Shown: positions 38,611 through 47,498, counted from the stretch's first letter. The stretch: DNA of 64,000 bases from JAGWRA01 sp963711505 (GCA_963711505.1 CAVQEJ010000006.1:1-64000); one strand, 5' to 3'. Notes: a model not told the origin generated them from the sequence alone. Numbers and translations are program-made.

Positions 38611-40048
38611 CTAGCCGCGCGATGAGGCCGCCGCCCCGCCCCGGCCGCTGGCATCGCGGCCCCGAAGAACGTCTCGTGGAGCCGGTTCATGGCATCGGCC
38701 AGATCGGCCTGGCGCAGCACGAACGTCACGTTCCGCCGCAGCGCCGCCTGCGAGACCATCCGCAGCGGCACCCCATCGAGCGCCTCGAGCATCCGTCCGA
38801 ACGCGCCGACGTCGGAGCCGAGGCTCTCGCCCACCAGGCAGACGATGGCCATCTCGCGCTCGCAGGTGACCTCGGCGAATTCCGACAACGCCACGAGAAT
38901 CGCCTCGAGCTGTCGCTGATCGTCGATCGTCACCGACACACTGACCTCGGACGTCGTCACGACGTCGACGGCCGTCCGGTGCCGCTCGAAGACCTCGAAC
39001 AGGCGGCGCAGGAAGCCGTAGGCCATCAGCATGCGGCTCGACGTGATGTTGATGACGGCCACGTGGCGCTTGCAGGCGATCGCCACGATGCCCGGCTTCA
39101 GCGGCCCGGCCGGGCGGGCGATGAGCGTGCCGGTCGAATCGGGCCGCCGCGCGTTGAGGATCCGCACCGGGATGTTGTGCGCCACGGCGGGCAGGATCGT
39201 GGCCGGATGCAGCACCTTCGCCCCGAAGTAGGCGAGCTCGGACGCCTCCTCGAACGTGAGACGCGGCACGAGCCGCGGGTGCGGCACCACCCGAGGGTCG
39301 GCCGTCAGCATGCCGTCGACGTCGGTCCAGAATCTGGATCTCTCCGGCCCCGAGACCGGCGCCGACGATGGCGGCGGAATAGTCGGATCCTCCGCGCCCC
39401 AGCGTCGTGGTCTTGCCGTCGGCCGTCGCCGCCATGAATCCGCCGAGCACGGGGATCCGCCCCTCCGCGAGCAGCGGCCCGACCTGCTCGCGCAGCCGGG
39501 CGTTGGTCTCCTCGATCAGCGGGATCGCGTTCGTGTGGTCGTCGTCGGTGATGATGACCTTGCGGGCGTCGACCCAGACGCCGGGCAGCCCCGCCTCTTC
39601 CAGCGCCGCCGCGACCAGGCGGCTGCTCATCAGCTCGCCGGCGGCCGCCAGCGCGTCGAGCGACCGCGGCGAGACGTCCCGCAGCACGGCGAGCGCGCGC
39701 ACCAGCCCGATGACGGCCGAGATCTCGGCCCGGATCGCGTCGAGCACGGCGTCGCGCCGCGCGCCGCTCGTCAGGCCGTTCGCCATCTCGACATGGCGAT
39801 CGAGCAGGCCGTAGAGCCCCTTCACCGCGGCGTCGGCATCGCCGTCCTGCGCCACCCGCCCGAATCTCCAGCAGGCGGTCGGTGGCGCCGCCGAGCGCCG
39901 ACACCACGACGACCGGCCCGGGCGCCACGGCGCTCACGTCAGCGCCGGCGGGCAGGTCCCGCTCGCGCTGGCGACGGACGATGTCGATCAGTCGGGTGAC
40001 GGCGGAGACGTCGGCGACCGACGTGCCGCCGAACTTCATGACCCTCAT
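38611..40048 (-). CDS. lysC: Aspartate kinase, three frameshifts
   Basis: First step of the aspartate family pathway. Reassembled product of about 478 residues: catalytic start MRVMKFGGTSVADVSAV, then (shift near 39860) GARRDAVLDAIRAEISAV, AAGELMSSRLVAAALEEAG and TTTLGRGGSDYSAAIVGAGL, then (shift near 39335) WTDVDGMLTADPRVV, ELAYFGAKVLHPATI and two ACT domains (INITSSRMLMAYGFLRRLFE; EVTCEREMAIVCLVGESLGS). A last shift near 38640 decides the C-terminus at 38611. The two ACT domains predict feedback control, usually by lysine or threonine. The start ATG overlaps the asd stop (ATGA), so translation is coupled. Confidence 0.87.
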
Positions 40049-41094
40049 GCGAGCAGCCCCTCCACGCGCATCAGCTCGGCGTTCAGCACGGCCGCCCCGG
40101 CCGCCCCGCGCACCGTATTGTGGCCGAGCGCGACGAGCTTGTAGTCGAACAACGGACAGGGACGCAGCCGGCCCACGCTGACAGTCATGCCCGCCCCGCG
40201 CTGCACGTCGAGCCCCGGCTGGGGCCGGTTGCGCTCCGGAAGATACACGATCGGCTGCGCCGGTGCCGAGGGCAGCCCTCGCTGCTGCGGGACGCCCGTG
40301 AACGATACGAGCGCCTCGCGCAGATCGTCCTCCGACGGCCGGCTCGCGAAACCGACCGACACCATCTCGGTGTGCCCGTTCGCCACCGGGACGCGCGTCG
40401 TCTGGGCGCTGACGGTCACCTCGTGGGGCTCGACCGCGCCGCCGCGGGCGGTGCCGAGGATCTTCCGTGTCTCGCTCTCGATCTTCTCTTCCTCGCCGTC
40501 GATGAACGGCACGACATTGCCGAGGATGTCGAGGGAGGCGACGCCGGGATACCCGGCGCCCGACACGGCCTGCATCGTCGTCACCATCACCTGGCGGAGG
40601 CCGAAGGCCCGCAGCGGGGCCAGCACCATCGCCAGCACGACGGTCGAGCAGTTCGGGTTGGTGACGATGCGTCCCTTCCAGCCGCGGGCGTCGGCCTGGG
40701 CGGTGAGCAGCGCGAGGTGGTCGGGGTTGATCTCGGGAATCAGCAGCGGCACGACCGGATCCATCCGGTAGTTCTTCGCGTTGCTGACGACGAGGTGGCC
40801 GGCGGCGGCGAACGCCGCCTCGATGTCGCCGGCGACCGACGAGTCGAGGGCCGAAAAGACGAGCTGCGGTGCACGGCCTGGCTCGGCGGCCTCGACCACG
40901 AGGTCCCGCACCATGGCGGGCATCGGCGTCGCGAGACGCCAGGGAGCCGCCTCCGCGTAGCGCCGCCCTTCAGAACGCTGGCTGGCCCCCAGCCACGTCA
41001 CGTCGAACCAGGGGTGCCCGTCGAGCTGCAGCATGAACTGCTGCCCGACCATGCCGGTCGCCCCGAGTATCCCGACCTCGATCTTCCGCTCCAT
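40045..41094 (-). CDS. asd: Aspartate-semialdehyde dehydrogenase
   Basis: 349 residues, GGAGCGGGC before the ATG. The NADP-binding start VGILGATGMVGQQFMLQL, the catalytic cysteine in VTNPNCSTVVLAMVLAPL, AVSGAGYPGVASLDILGN and FIDGEEEKIESETRKILG place it in the archaeal/fungal-type ASADH branch, which many Acidobacteriota and Bacteroidota-like phyla use. First structural gene of the lysine operon; a 220-base leader with promoter and terminator precedes it (41149-41353). Confidence 0.92.
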   Translation of the reverse strand: MERKIEVGILGATGMVGQQFMLQLDGHPWFDVTWLGASQRSEGRRYAEAAPWRLATPMPAMVRDLVVEAAEPGRAPQLVFSALDSSVAGDIEAAFAAAGHLVVSNAKNYRMDPVVPLLIPEINPDHLALLTAQADARGWKGRIVTNPNCSTVVLAMVLAPLRAFGLRQVMVTTMQAVSGAGYPGVASLDILGNVVPFIDGEEEKIESETRKILGTARGGAVEPHEVTVSAQTTRVPVANGHTEMVSVGFASRPSEDDLREALVSFTGVPQQRGLPSAPAQPIVYLPERNRPQPGLDVQRGAGMTVSVGRLRPCPLFDYKLVALGHNTVRGAAGAAVLNAELMRVEGLLA

Positions 41095-41148
41095 CTGCCC
41101 GCTCCAATGGTGACGTCAATCCGACCCGCGCGCAACCGGCGTCGCGGC

Positions 41149-41189
41149 AAAAAAAAACCCGTCGGCCCTGATGACCGGGCCGGCGGGTT
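41149..41189 (-). terminator. Terminator inside the asd leader (candidate attenuator)
   Basis: On the minus strand, AACCCG-N2-GGCCC and GGGCC-N2-CGGGTT form a stem with an eight-base loop, followed at once by nine T residues, the strongest terminator in the window. It lies between a good promoter (41324-41353) and asd (41094). No same-strand gene exists upstream, because the next gene is divergent, so it can only act on the asd operon's own transcript. Regulation by attenuation is inference. Confidence 0.85.
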
Positions 41190-41215
41190 CACAACTCGTC
41201 TGAGGGCGACAGGCT

Positions 41216-41293
41216 TCAGGGTACGACGAGCGCGACACGACCACCGACACGGTGGCACCGCTTTCGAGAAGCGCGCTTTCGCGAACCGGTCAT
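41216..41293 (-). CDS. Possible leader peptide of the lysine operon
   Basis: 25 codons: ATG at 41293 with AGGTG five bases upstream, stop at 41216, 27 bases before the terminator stem. The product contains a tandem duplication, SRKRA then SRKRC, so two Lys (AAG) and several Arg codons are close together, then HRVGG and a hydrophobic end. Charged-codon clustering ahead of a terminator in the leader of an amino-acid operon is the layout of ribosome-mediated attenuation. Only two lysine codons are present, so this is a candidate, not an established peptide. An earlier ATG at 41314 in the same frame is also possible. Confidence 0.4.
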   Translation of the reverse strand: MTGSRKRASRKRCHRVGGRVALVVP

Positions 41294-41323
41294 CGTCACC
41301 TGCCGCGCAATCATGGTTCAGGA

Positions 41324-41353
41324 AGTATACGGGGCGGCGCTGCATCGCGTCAA
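41324..41353 (-). promoter_or_regulatory. Sigma70-type promoter of the asd-lysC-dap operon
   Basis: On the minus strand TTGACG (41353-41348) and TATACT (41329-41324) are separated by 18 bases. It predicts a transcript start near 41316 and a leader of about 220 nucleotides before asd. Confidence 0.75.
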
Positions 41354-41361
41354 TCAGAGGT

Positions 41362-41430
41362 GGGGCTCCGCCCCACACCCGGCTCACTCCACCCGTCGGG
41401 TGCCCGATCGCGATCCGGCCCGGCCGCCGG
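41362..41430 (+). repeat. Partial copy of the GGGGCTCCGCCCC intergenic repeat
   Basis: GGGGCTCCGCCCC (41362-41374) followed by ACACCCGGCTCACTCC and GATCGCGATCC, the same order of elements as the fuller copies at 2957 and 53266. Lies between the divergent asd operon promoter and the alpha/beta hydrolase gene. Confidence 0.6.
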
Positions 41431-41447
41431 CTTGGTATTCTTGATGG

Positions 41448-42701
41448 ATGCTCGAACGGGTCTTTCACGGCTGGGAGCGCCAGCTCGCCGCCGTCAGCAA
41501 CGACGACCGGGTCGTCCGCGATTTCGAATGGGGCCTCGACTGGATTCCCGTCAACGGCCATGCGCCGGCAACGCCGCCGCTGGAGATCCTCACCGACTGG
41601 GTGCATGACGTCCGGCGCGACACCGACGGGTTCTTCTTCGCGCCGCCGACCGGAGACTACCATTTCGCGCCGGATGCGGATGCCGCCGGCGACGATCCGC
41701 CGGGCGTGCTGACCTTCCCGAGTGCCTTCACGACGCCCCACCCGGCGAACAACACGGTCTACGCCCGGTACTTTCCCGGCCGCCGCACGCGACGGGCCGA
41801 GGGCCGCGGCCGCCGCGCGGTGCTGGTGATGCCGCAGTGGAACGCGGACGAAGGCGGGCACATGGGGCTGTCCCGGCTGCTCGCCTGGCACGGCCTGAGC
41901 GCGCTGCGGCTCAGCCTGCCGTACCACGACCGGCGGATGCCGCCGGAGCTGAGCCGCGCCGACTTCATCGTGAGCGCGAACGTTGCGCGCACGGTGCAGG
42001 TGTGCCGGCAGGCCGTGCTCGACGCGCGCCGCGCGATCGCCTGGCTCGCCGGGCGGGGCTTCGACCGGATCGGTGTGCTCGGGACGAGCCTCGGCTCGTG
42101 TCTGGCCCTGCTCACCTCGGCACACGAGCCGCTCGTCCGGGCACAGGCGCTGAACCACATCTCCCCGTTCTTCTCCGACGTCGTCTGGAACGGCATCTCG
42201 ACCCACCACGTGCGGCGTGGACTCGAAGGCCACCTCAGCCTGAGGCAGCTCCGCCGCCTGTGGCAACCAATCAACCCGCACAACTACATCGCGCGGATCG
42301 GCCACAAGAAGAGCCTGCTCGTCTACGCCCGCTACGACCTCACGTTCCCGGTCGATCTCTCCCGCGCGCTCGTCCGGAAGTTCGCCCGCCGGAACTACGA
42401 GCACGAGGTCTTCGTGCTGCCGTGCGGCCACTACAGCACCGGCAAGGTGCCGTTCAGCCTGATCGACGGCTGGGCGCTCACCAGGTTCTTCGAGAAGAAA
42501 TCTGTAGGGGTTGGGGATTCGGTGGGACTCGGGAGCTCGCCACCGAGTGCCGCTCCAAGCAGCAACGACGCCAATCGCAGGATCCGGAGCGTCAGCGACC
42601 CTTCGGCATGCTCAGGGTCGCCCCGAGCCGCGTCGAGGGGCGACGGCAGCGCATGGGGGTGGGGCCCCATGCGAAGTGAAGAATGCCCGGTTCAGAGATA
42701 A
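41448..42701 (+). CDS. Alpha/beta hydrolase family protein
   Basis: The hydrolase proper covers about the first 350 residues. The nucleophile elbow is IGVLGTSLGSCLALLTSAHE (G-x-S-x-G-like GTSLGS) near residue 215, with RRAVLVMPQWNADEGGHMGL forming the oxyanion strand and HEVFVLPCGHYSTGK carrying the catalytic His; the acid is probably in LLVYARYDLTFP. It resembles abhydrolase_18-type proteins of unknown substrate; no signal peptide. The last 65 or so codons (from KKSVGVGDSVGL) run through a palindromic intergenic repeat and probably are not native. TATTCT stands six bases before the ATG and there is no Shine-Dalgarno, suggesting a leaderless mRNA. Confidence 0.75.
   Translation: MLERVFHGWERQLAAVSNDDRVVRDFEWGLDWIPVNGHAPATPPLEILTDWVHDVRRDTDGFFFAPPTGDYHFAPDADAAGDDPPGVLTFPSAFTTPHPANNTVYARYFPGRRTRRAEGRGRRAVLVMPQWNADEGGHMGLSRLLAWHGLSALRLSLPYHDRRMPPELSRADFIVSANVARTVQVCRQAVLDARRAIAWLAGRGFDRIGVLGTSLGSCLALLTSAHEPLVRAQALNHISPFFSDVVWNGISTHHVRRGLEGHLSLRQLRRLWQPINPHNYIARIGHKKSLLVYARYDLTFPVDLSRALVRKFARRNYEHEVFVLPCGHYSTGKVPFSLIDGWALTRFFEKKSVGVGDSVGLGSSPPSAAPSSNDANRRIRSVSDPSACSGSPRAASRGDGSAWGWGPMRSEECPVQR
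42596..42672. repeat. CCTTCGGCATGCTCAGGG palindrome plus GGGGCCCC core
   Basis: An inverted repeat CCTTCGGC-N2-GCTCAGGG / CCCCGAGC-N3-GTCGAGGGG (42600-42640) is followed by GGTGGGGCCCCATG. It belongs with the palindromes at 3085-3126 and 7373-7400. It lies inside the 3' end of the hydrolase reading frame. Confidence 0.65.
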
Positions 42702-42904
42702 CTGAGCAGCCCCCGCAGCGCGTCGTACAGCACGCCGGCGAGCTCCTTCACGAAGGGGGAGACGTTGCCTTCGCTGACCGCATCGGCCACCGTGACCGGG
42801 TCGGTCAGGATCAGCCAGATGATGGCGGCGGCGAGGATGGCGCAGATCACAGCCGTCAGCCCGAACAGGCTGATGCCGACCCGCTCGACACGGAAGGATG
42901 GCAT
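42692..42904 (-). CDS. Small single-helix membrane protein downstream of cydB
   Basis: 70 residues: one transmembrane helix (ISLFGLTAVICAILAAAIIWLIL, about residues 11-33 counted in two halves), then a soluble or amphipathic tail (VKELAGVLYDALRGLLSYL). It lies 45 bases after cydB on the same strand, the position occupied by the small bd-oxidase subunit CydX/CydH in other bacteria, but is twice CydX length and shows no clear similarity. No strong ribosome binding site, so coding is likely but not certain. Confidence 0.55.
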   Translation of the reverse strand: MPSFRVERVGISLFGLTAVICAILAAAIIWLILTDPVTVADAVSEGNVSPFVKELAGVLYDALRGLLSYL

Positions 42905-42949
42905 GGACGGATTCCAGTTTACTCCGCTTCCGCGTCCCTCCGGATTCGT

Positions 42950-43993
42950 TCAGTACGCGCCTTCACCCTCGGCCCGCACCCGGCTCCGGAATGTCCAGTA
43001 CACGTAAGTGAAATAGCCGGTCACGAGCACGATCCCGAGGATCCACCAGGTGACGCCCACCTGCAGGCCGTAGGCGCCGGCCGCGCTGTTGGCCACGGTC
43101 AGGCTGTTGGCCGGGTCGAGGTTCGACGCGAGCAGCGTGGGATACATGGCGAACGCGACACCGCCCAGCATGCCGACGATGTAGACCGACGAGGCGAGGA
43201 AGGCGGCCAGGTCGCGGCCGCGCACGCGGTACACGGCCATGCCGGCGAGCGCCGCCACCACCGCCAGGGGAATCAGCCACCCGGCACCGGGCTGGCCGTA
43301 GTTGTCGAGCACGGCGGGCCGCACCCACACGGTGGCGACGAGCCCGACGACGGTCAGCAGGACGACGGCCCACCAGAGGACGCCGGAGATGCGGCGGGCC
43401 CGGCCGCGCAGCGGCTCCTCGGTCTTCAGCGCGATCCAGTGGGCGCCGTGATTGGCGAGCGTGACGAACGACATCACGCCGATGAGGACGGTGTACCAGT
43501 CGAGGATGCCCACCGCCCCGGTCACGCGGAACGTCGTCCACAGCGGCTCGAAGAAGTAGCCGTCGCCGTTGAGCGGCACGCCGCGGATCACGTTGCCGAG
43601 CGCGGCGCCCAGGAAGATCGACAGCAGCGCGCCCGACAGCGTGAACAGCGCGTCGTAGAAGGTGTGCCAGATCGGCTCGTCGACGTGGGCGCGGATCTCG
43701 ATGCTGATGCCGCGCAGCATCAGCAGCCACAGCACCATGATGAGCGGCAGGTAGAAGCCGCTGAAGCTGGCAGCGTAGAGCGCCGGGAACGCGAAGTACA
43801 GCGTGCCGCCGGCGGCGAGCAGCCACACCTCGTTGCCGTCCCACACCGGCCCGATCGAGCGGAGCACCAGGCGGCGCTCCTCACTCGTCCGGCCGACCAG
43901 CCAGTGAATCGTGCCGGCGCCCAGATCGAAGCCGTCCAGGACGGTATAGACCGCCAGCATGAGCGCGACTATCACGAACCAGAGGGTCGCCAT
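42950..43993 (-). CDS. cydB: Cytochrome bd-type quinol oxidase subunit II
   Basis: 347 residues with eight or nine hydrophobic helices and GGAGG before the ATG. The N-terminus LWFVIVALMLAVYTVLDGFDLGAG and IGPVWDGNEVWLLAAGGTLYFAFP are the most conserved CydB segments, with LPLIMVLWLLMLRGISIEIR following. It partners CydA in the membrane, coupling quinol oxidation to reduction of O2 to water without proton pumping. 111 bases after cydA, with a GGGGCCCC repeat between them. Confidence 0.9.
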   Translation of the reverse strand: MATLWFVIVALMLAVYTVLDGFDLGAGTIHWLVGRTSEERRLVLRSIGPVWDGNEVWLLAAGGTLYFAFPALYAASFSGFYLPLIMVLWLLMLRGISIEIRAHVDEPIWHTFYDALFTLSGALLSIFLGAALGNVIRGVPLNGDGYFFEPLWTTFRVTGAVGILDWYTVLIGVMSFVTLANHGAHWIALKTEEPLRGRARRISGVLWWAVVLLTVVGLVATVWVRPAVLDNYGQPGAGWLIPLAVVAALAGMAVYRVRGRDLAAFLASSVYIVGMLGGVAFAMYPTLLASNLDPANSLTVANSAAGAYGLQVGVTWWILGIVLVTGYFTYVYWTFRSRVRAEGEGAY

Positions 43994-44024
43994 CCGCTAC
44001 CTCCAGGGATGCTTGACTGGCGCC

Positions 44025-44042
44025 GGGGCCCCACCCCCGCCG
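44025..44042. repeat. GGGGCCCCACCCCC repeat core between cydA and cydB
   Basis: GCCGGGGCCCCACCCCCGCC lies in the 111-base cydA-cydB spacer, near identical to the palindrome at 37803-37823 in the dapB-dapA spacer. Both sit within operons on the minus strand. Confidence 0.5.
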
Positions 44043-44104
44043 CGAACCGTCTCTGACGCTCGCCCTCGGATGTCCATGTCCTCGGGCTCGCGTGGCCGCA
44101 GGCG

Positions 44105-45445
44105 CTAGTGGGCCGCCGCCGGCGCGGGGCCGGCCGGGCCGTGCTCGATCTCGCGGCGGACGAGGAACAGGAACACCACGGTCAGGACGGTGTACATCCC
44201 CATGAACCCGATGAGCGTGAACAAGCCGTTCCCCGCCGAGACCAGCGGCGAGAAGCCCCCCGAGGTCCGCATCAGTCCGTAGACCAGCCACGGCTGGCGC
44301 CCGATCTCGGCCGTCAGCCAGCCGGCCGTATTCGCGATGTAGGGGAACGGAATCAGCAGCATCAGCAGCCAGAGCATCCACCGGGCACTCGCGAGCGTCC
44401 CGCGCCAGAGCAGGAACGCTGCGACGAGCAGGACCGCAATCATGATCGTCCCGAGGCCGACCATGATGTGGTACGCGTAGTACAGGAGCGGGATGTTGTC
44501 CGGCCAGTTCTCCGGCGGGAACGCATCGAGGCCCTGCACGGTCGCATTCCAGTGCCGGTAGGTCAGGAAGCTCAGCATGCGCGGCACGAGGATCGGGTTA
44601 TCGAGCGCCTTCTGCTTCATGTTCGGCTGCCCGATCAGCACCAGCGGCGTCCCCGCCCCCGTGTGGAACACCGCCTCCATCGCCGCCAGCGTCGTCGGCT
44701 GGTGCTCGGCGATCATCTGGCCCTGCGCGTCGCCGGTCGGGAACAGCTGCAGCAGCGAGAACAGGCAGCCGGCGATCACGCCGACCTTCAGGAAGAGCCG
44801 GCCGTGCTCGACGGCCCGGTTCGTCAGCAGATAGAACGCGCCGACGCCGGCCATGACGACGGCGCCCGTGACGACCGCGCCGCCCATCGTGTGCGCGTAC
44901 TGCCAGAGCGCCCAGGGATTGAGCAGCAGTGCCCAGAAGCTGGCCAGCTGCACGCTGCCGTCCGGCATCGTCGTGTAGGCCACCGGATGCTGCATCCACG
45001 CGTCGGTAGCGACGATGAAGTAGCCCGACAGCCACGACCCGACGAACACGAGCAGCGACGAGACCCAGTGACCGACGCGCCCGAGCCGGCGCTCGCCGTA
45101 CAGGAACAGGCCGAGGAAGGACGACTCGAGGAAGAAGGCGAACATCCCCTCCATCGCCAGGGTCTGCCCGATGACGCCGCCCGCGTACTTCGAGAACGCC
45201 GCCCAGTTCGTGCCGAACTGGAACTCCATCGGGATGCCCGTGATCACGCCGAACGCGAAGTTGATCCCGAAGATGCGCCCCCAGAACCGGGCCGCGTCGT
45301 CGTACCGCTTGTCGCCGGTGCGCAGGGCAACGCTCTTCAGCACGAAGATGAGGAGCGCCAGCCCCATCGTGAGCTGCGGAAAGAGATAGTGATAGGTGAC
45401 CGTGAAGGCGAACTGGAGGCGATCTACGGCGAGCGCGCTGTCCAT
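44105..45445 (-). CDS. cydA: Cytochrome bd-type quinol oxidase subunit I (CIO-like, short Q-loop)
   Basis: 446 residues from the ATG at 45445 (GGGAGG upstream). Haem and quinol features: the first His in FTVTYHYLFPQLTMGLA, INFAFGVITGIPMEFQFGTNW, MEGMFAFFLESSFLG, and WLTAEIGRQPWLVYGLMRTS (GRQPW motif). Length and the lack of a long insertion after the Q-loop helix place it with the short-loop, cyanide-insensitive-type oxidases. Inner membrane; terminal oxidase for low oxygen or respiratory stress. Confidence 0.92.
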   Translation of the reverse strand: MDSALAVDRLQFAFTVTYHYLFPQLTMGLALLIFVLKSVALRTGDKRYDDAARFWGRIFGINFAFGVITGIPMEFQFGTNWAAFSKYAGGVIGQTLAMEGMFAFFLESSFLGLFLYGERRLGRVGHWVSSLLVFVGSWLSGYFIVATDAWMQHPVAYTTMPDGSVQLASFWALLLNPWALWQYAHTMGGAVVTGAVVMAGVGAFYLLTNRAVEHGRLFLKVGVIAGCLFSLLQLFPTGDAQGQMIAEHQPTTLAAMEAVFHTGAGTPLVLIGQPNMKQKALDNPILVPRMLSFLTYRHWNATVQGLDAFPPENWPDNIPLLYYAYHIMVGLGTIMIAVLLVAAFLLWRGTLASARWMLWLLMLLIPFPYIANTAGWLTAEIGRQPWLVYGLMRTSGGFSPLVSAGNGLFTLIGFMGMYTVLTVVFLFLVRREIEHGPAGPAPAAAH

Positions 45446-45544
45446 CGACGCATCCTCCCGGGTGGCTGAAACGTCCGATCCGCCCAGACTCCGCGCCGGC
45501 ACCGCCGCACGGCGGCGCCCCGGGGCCGGAGCGTCAGGATCATC

Positions 45545-46018
45545 TCACGACGACGACTTGTCTCCCGCGGCGGCCGGCCGTTTCACGGTGACCGTGATGG
45601 GAATCCCCTGACGCACGCTCTGCGTCACGGGACAGAAGTCCTCGAACAGCTCCTCGCACCGCCCGAACCGCGACTCGCCGTCGCCGGCGAGCGTGGGCGC
45701 GAGCGTGATGTCGATGCCGGTCACGCGCAGCCGCCCGGCGTCGCTGCGGCCGAGCTGCACGGCCACGTCGGTCTCGAGCCCGCTGACCTCGACCCGCGCC
45801 TTGCGCAGGCAGAACAGCAGGCTCGCCGACAGGCAGTCGCCAACGGCCGCCCCCAGGACGGACGCGGCGTTCGGCCCCCGGCTCTCGCCGAGCGGGGCCG
45901 GCTCGTCCAGCCGCTGTGGCGGCACGTCCGCGAAATCGGAATAGCGGGCGTCGAACTGATAATTGCGATCGAGGGAGAGGTGAACGTGGTAGACGGGAGG
46001 TTCCTTGGTCTCGCTCAT
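45545..46018 (-). CDS. OsmC/Ohr-family protein
   Basis: 157 residues from the ATG at 46018. The two family cysteines are present: GAAVGDCLSASLLFCLRKARV (first, with a second nearby) and EELFEDFCPVTQSVRQGIPI (CPVTxSV). OsmC-family proteins reduce organic hydroperoxides using these thiols in the cytosol; this sequence is closer to the general OsmC/YhfA type than to Ohr. Lies between cydA and the M16 peptidase pair, all on the minus strand. Confidence 0.85.
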   Translation of the reverse strand: MSETKEPPVYHVHLSLDRNYQFDARYSDFADVPPQRLDEPAPLGESRGPNAASVLGAAVGDCLSASLLFCLRKARVEVSGLETDVAVQLGRSDAGRLRVTGIDITLAPTLAGDGESRFGRCEELFEDFCPVTQSVRQGIPITVTVKRPAAAGDKSSS

Positions 46019-46117
46019 GGGCTCATCCGGTGCGAGGGTGGGGACGCACGTCGAGGATACACCATTGGACGACGAGATGCGGAGACATTCCGGAAAGTCG
46101 TGCATCGACGGCGCCGA

Positions 46118-47498
46118 TCAGGCCGGCACCAGCCCTCCCGACGGCAGCAGCGTGGGGGGCCCGGCGCCGAGTTCGGCGAGGCCGGGGGCGACCACCTCGC
46201 GATCGCCCACGATCAGGATCCCCATCCGATCGGGATGGAGGGTACTCGCGGGCCACCCGCAGCACGTCGGCTTCCGAGACGGCGTCGACGCGCGGCACGA
46301 ACTGCTGGAAGTAGTCGTCGGGCAGCGCGTACAGCGCCAGCTGTGACATCGCCCGCGCGACCTGCTGGACGGTCTCGAAGTTGCGCGCGTAGCCCCGGGT
46401 CAGCGCAGTGCGGGCCGCCTCGATCTCGTCGACCGTGGCCGGCCGCGTGCCGCGGATCGCCTCGAGCTCGCCCAGGGCCTCGCGCAGGGCGTCGACCGTG
46501 ACGCTGCTCTTCACGCTCGATTCGAACTGGAACGGCCCGCGGCGCCGCCGGAAGTCGAACGCCGTCCGCGCCCCGTAGGTATAGCCCTTCGCCTGCCGCA
46601 GGTTCATGTTGATGCGGCTGATGAACTGGCCGCCCAGAATCGTGTTCAGCACGAGCAGCGCGTGGTAGTCGGGCGTCGCGCGCGCGGCCGCCACCTGCCC
46701 GATCCGCAGCTCCGACTGGGCCGCGGCCGGCCGGTGCACCAGAGCCAGCCGGCCCGCCGGCGGATCGTCGGGCGGCTCGGGCAGCTCGACCGGCACGCGG
46801 GCGTCGCCGGCGTCCCAGCCGCCGAACGCCTCGGCCAGGGCCGCCACCATCTCCTCGTGCGGCGCGTCGCCGACAGCGATCACCGTCGCCCCGTCGGGGA
46901 CGAACACGCGGCGGTGGAACCGCCGCACGTCGTCGATCGTCATCGCGGCCAGCGCGGTCTCGTCGCCGACCGGCACGTGCCCGTACGGGTGGTCGCCGTA
47001 GAGCCAGCGCGCGAACGCCCGTTCGGCCACGAACGGCGCGAGGTCACGCAGCTGCCGGAGCCGGTTCACCCGCAGCCGCCGCACGCGCTCGAACTCGTCC
47101 TCGGCCAGCGTCGGCCGCAGCGTGACGTCGGCGAGCAGGGCGAGGCCGCGATCCCGGTGGCGCACCAGCGTCGTCAGGGCGACGAGCGTGGCGTCGGCCC
47201 CGACCTCGGTGTCGAACTGCGCGCCGATCCGCGCGAACGCGTCGTGCATGTCGATCGCCGACCGCGCGCCGCTGCCCTCGTCCAGCATGTCCCCGGCGAG
47301 CGACGCGAGGCCCGGACGCTCGAGCGGATCCTGCGCGGCACCGGCGGGCACGACCAGGACGACGGTCACCACCGGCACGCTGTGGTGCTCGGCCGTCCAG
47401 ACCGCGAGGCCGTTCGGGAGCCGCGTCCGGCGGACCTCGGGCAGCCGCGGGGCCGCCACGGGACCCGACACCGGCAACCGCGTGCGGTCGACCGTCAT
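46118..47498 (-). CDS. M16-family peptidase homologue lacking the zinc motif, frameshifted
   Basis: About 460 residues. The M16 fold is evident (RTRLPNGLAVWTAEHHSVPV, LASLAGDMLDEGSGARS, LNTILGGQFISRINMNLRQ, AKGYTYGARTAFDFRRRRGPF), but the HxxEH site is replaced (LASLAGDML), as in the inactive partner of heterodimeric M16 peptidases. Two shifts near 46250 and 46180 recover a C-terminus reading HPDRMGILIVGDREVV and PGLAELGAGPP with a stop at 46118. Its start overlaps the stop of the catalytic partner by four bases (ATGA). Confidence 0.82.

Noticed and set aside
41149..41189. Ordinary 3' terminator of an upstream gene
   Set aside because: No minus-strand gene lies upstream; the next gene is divergent, so the hairpin must lie in the asd leader.
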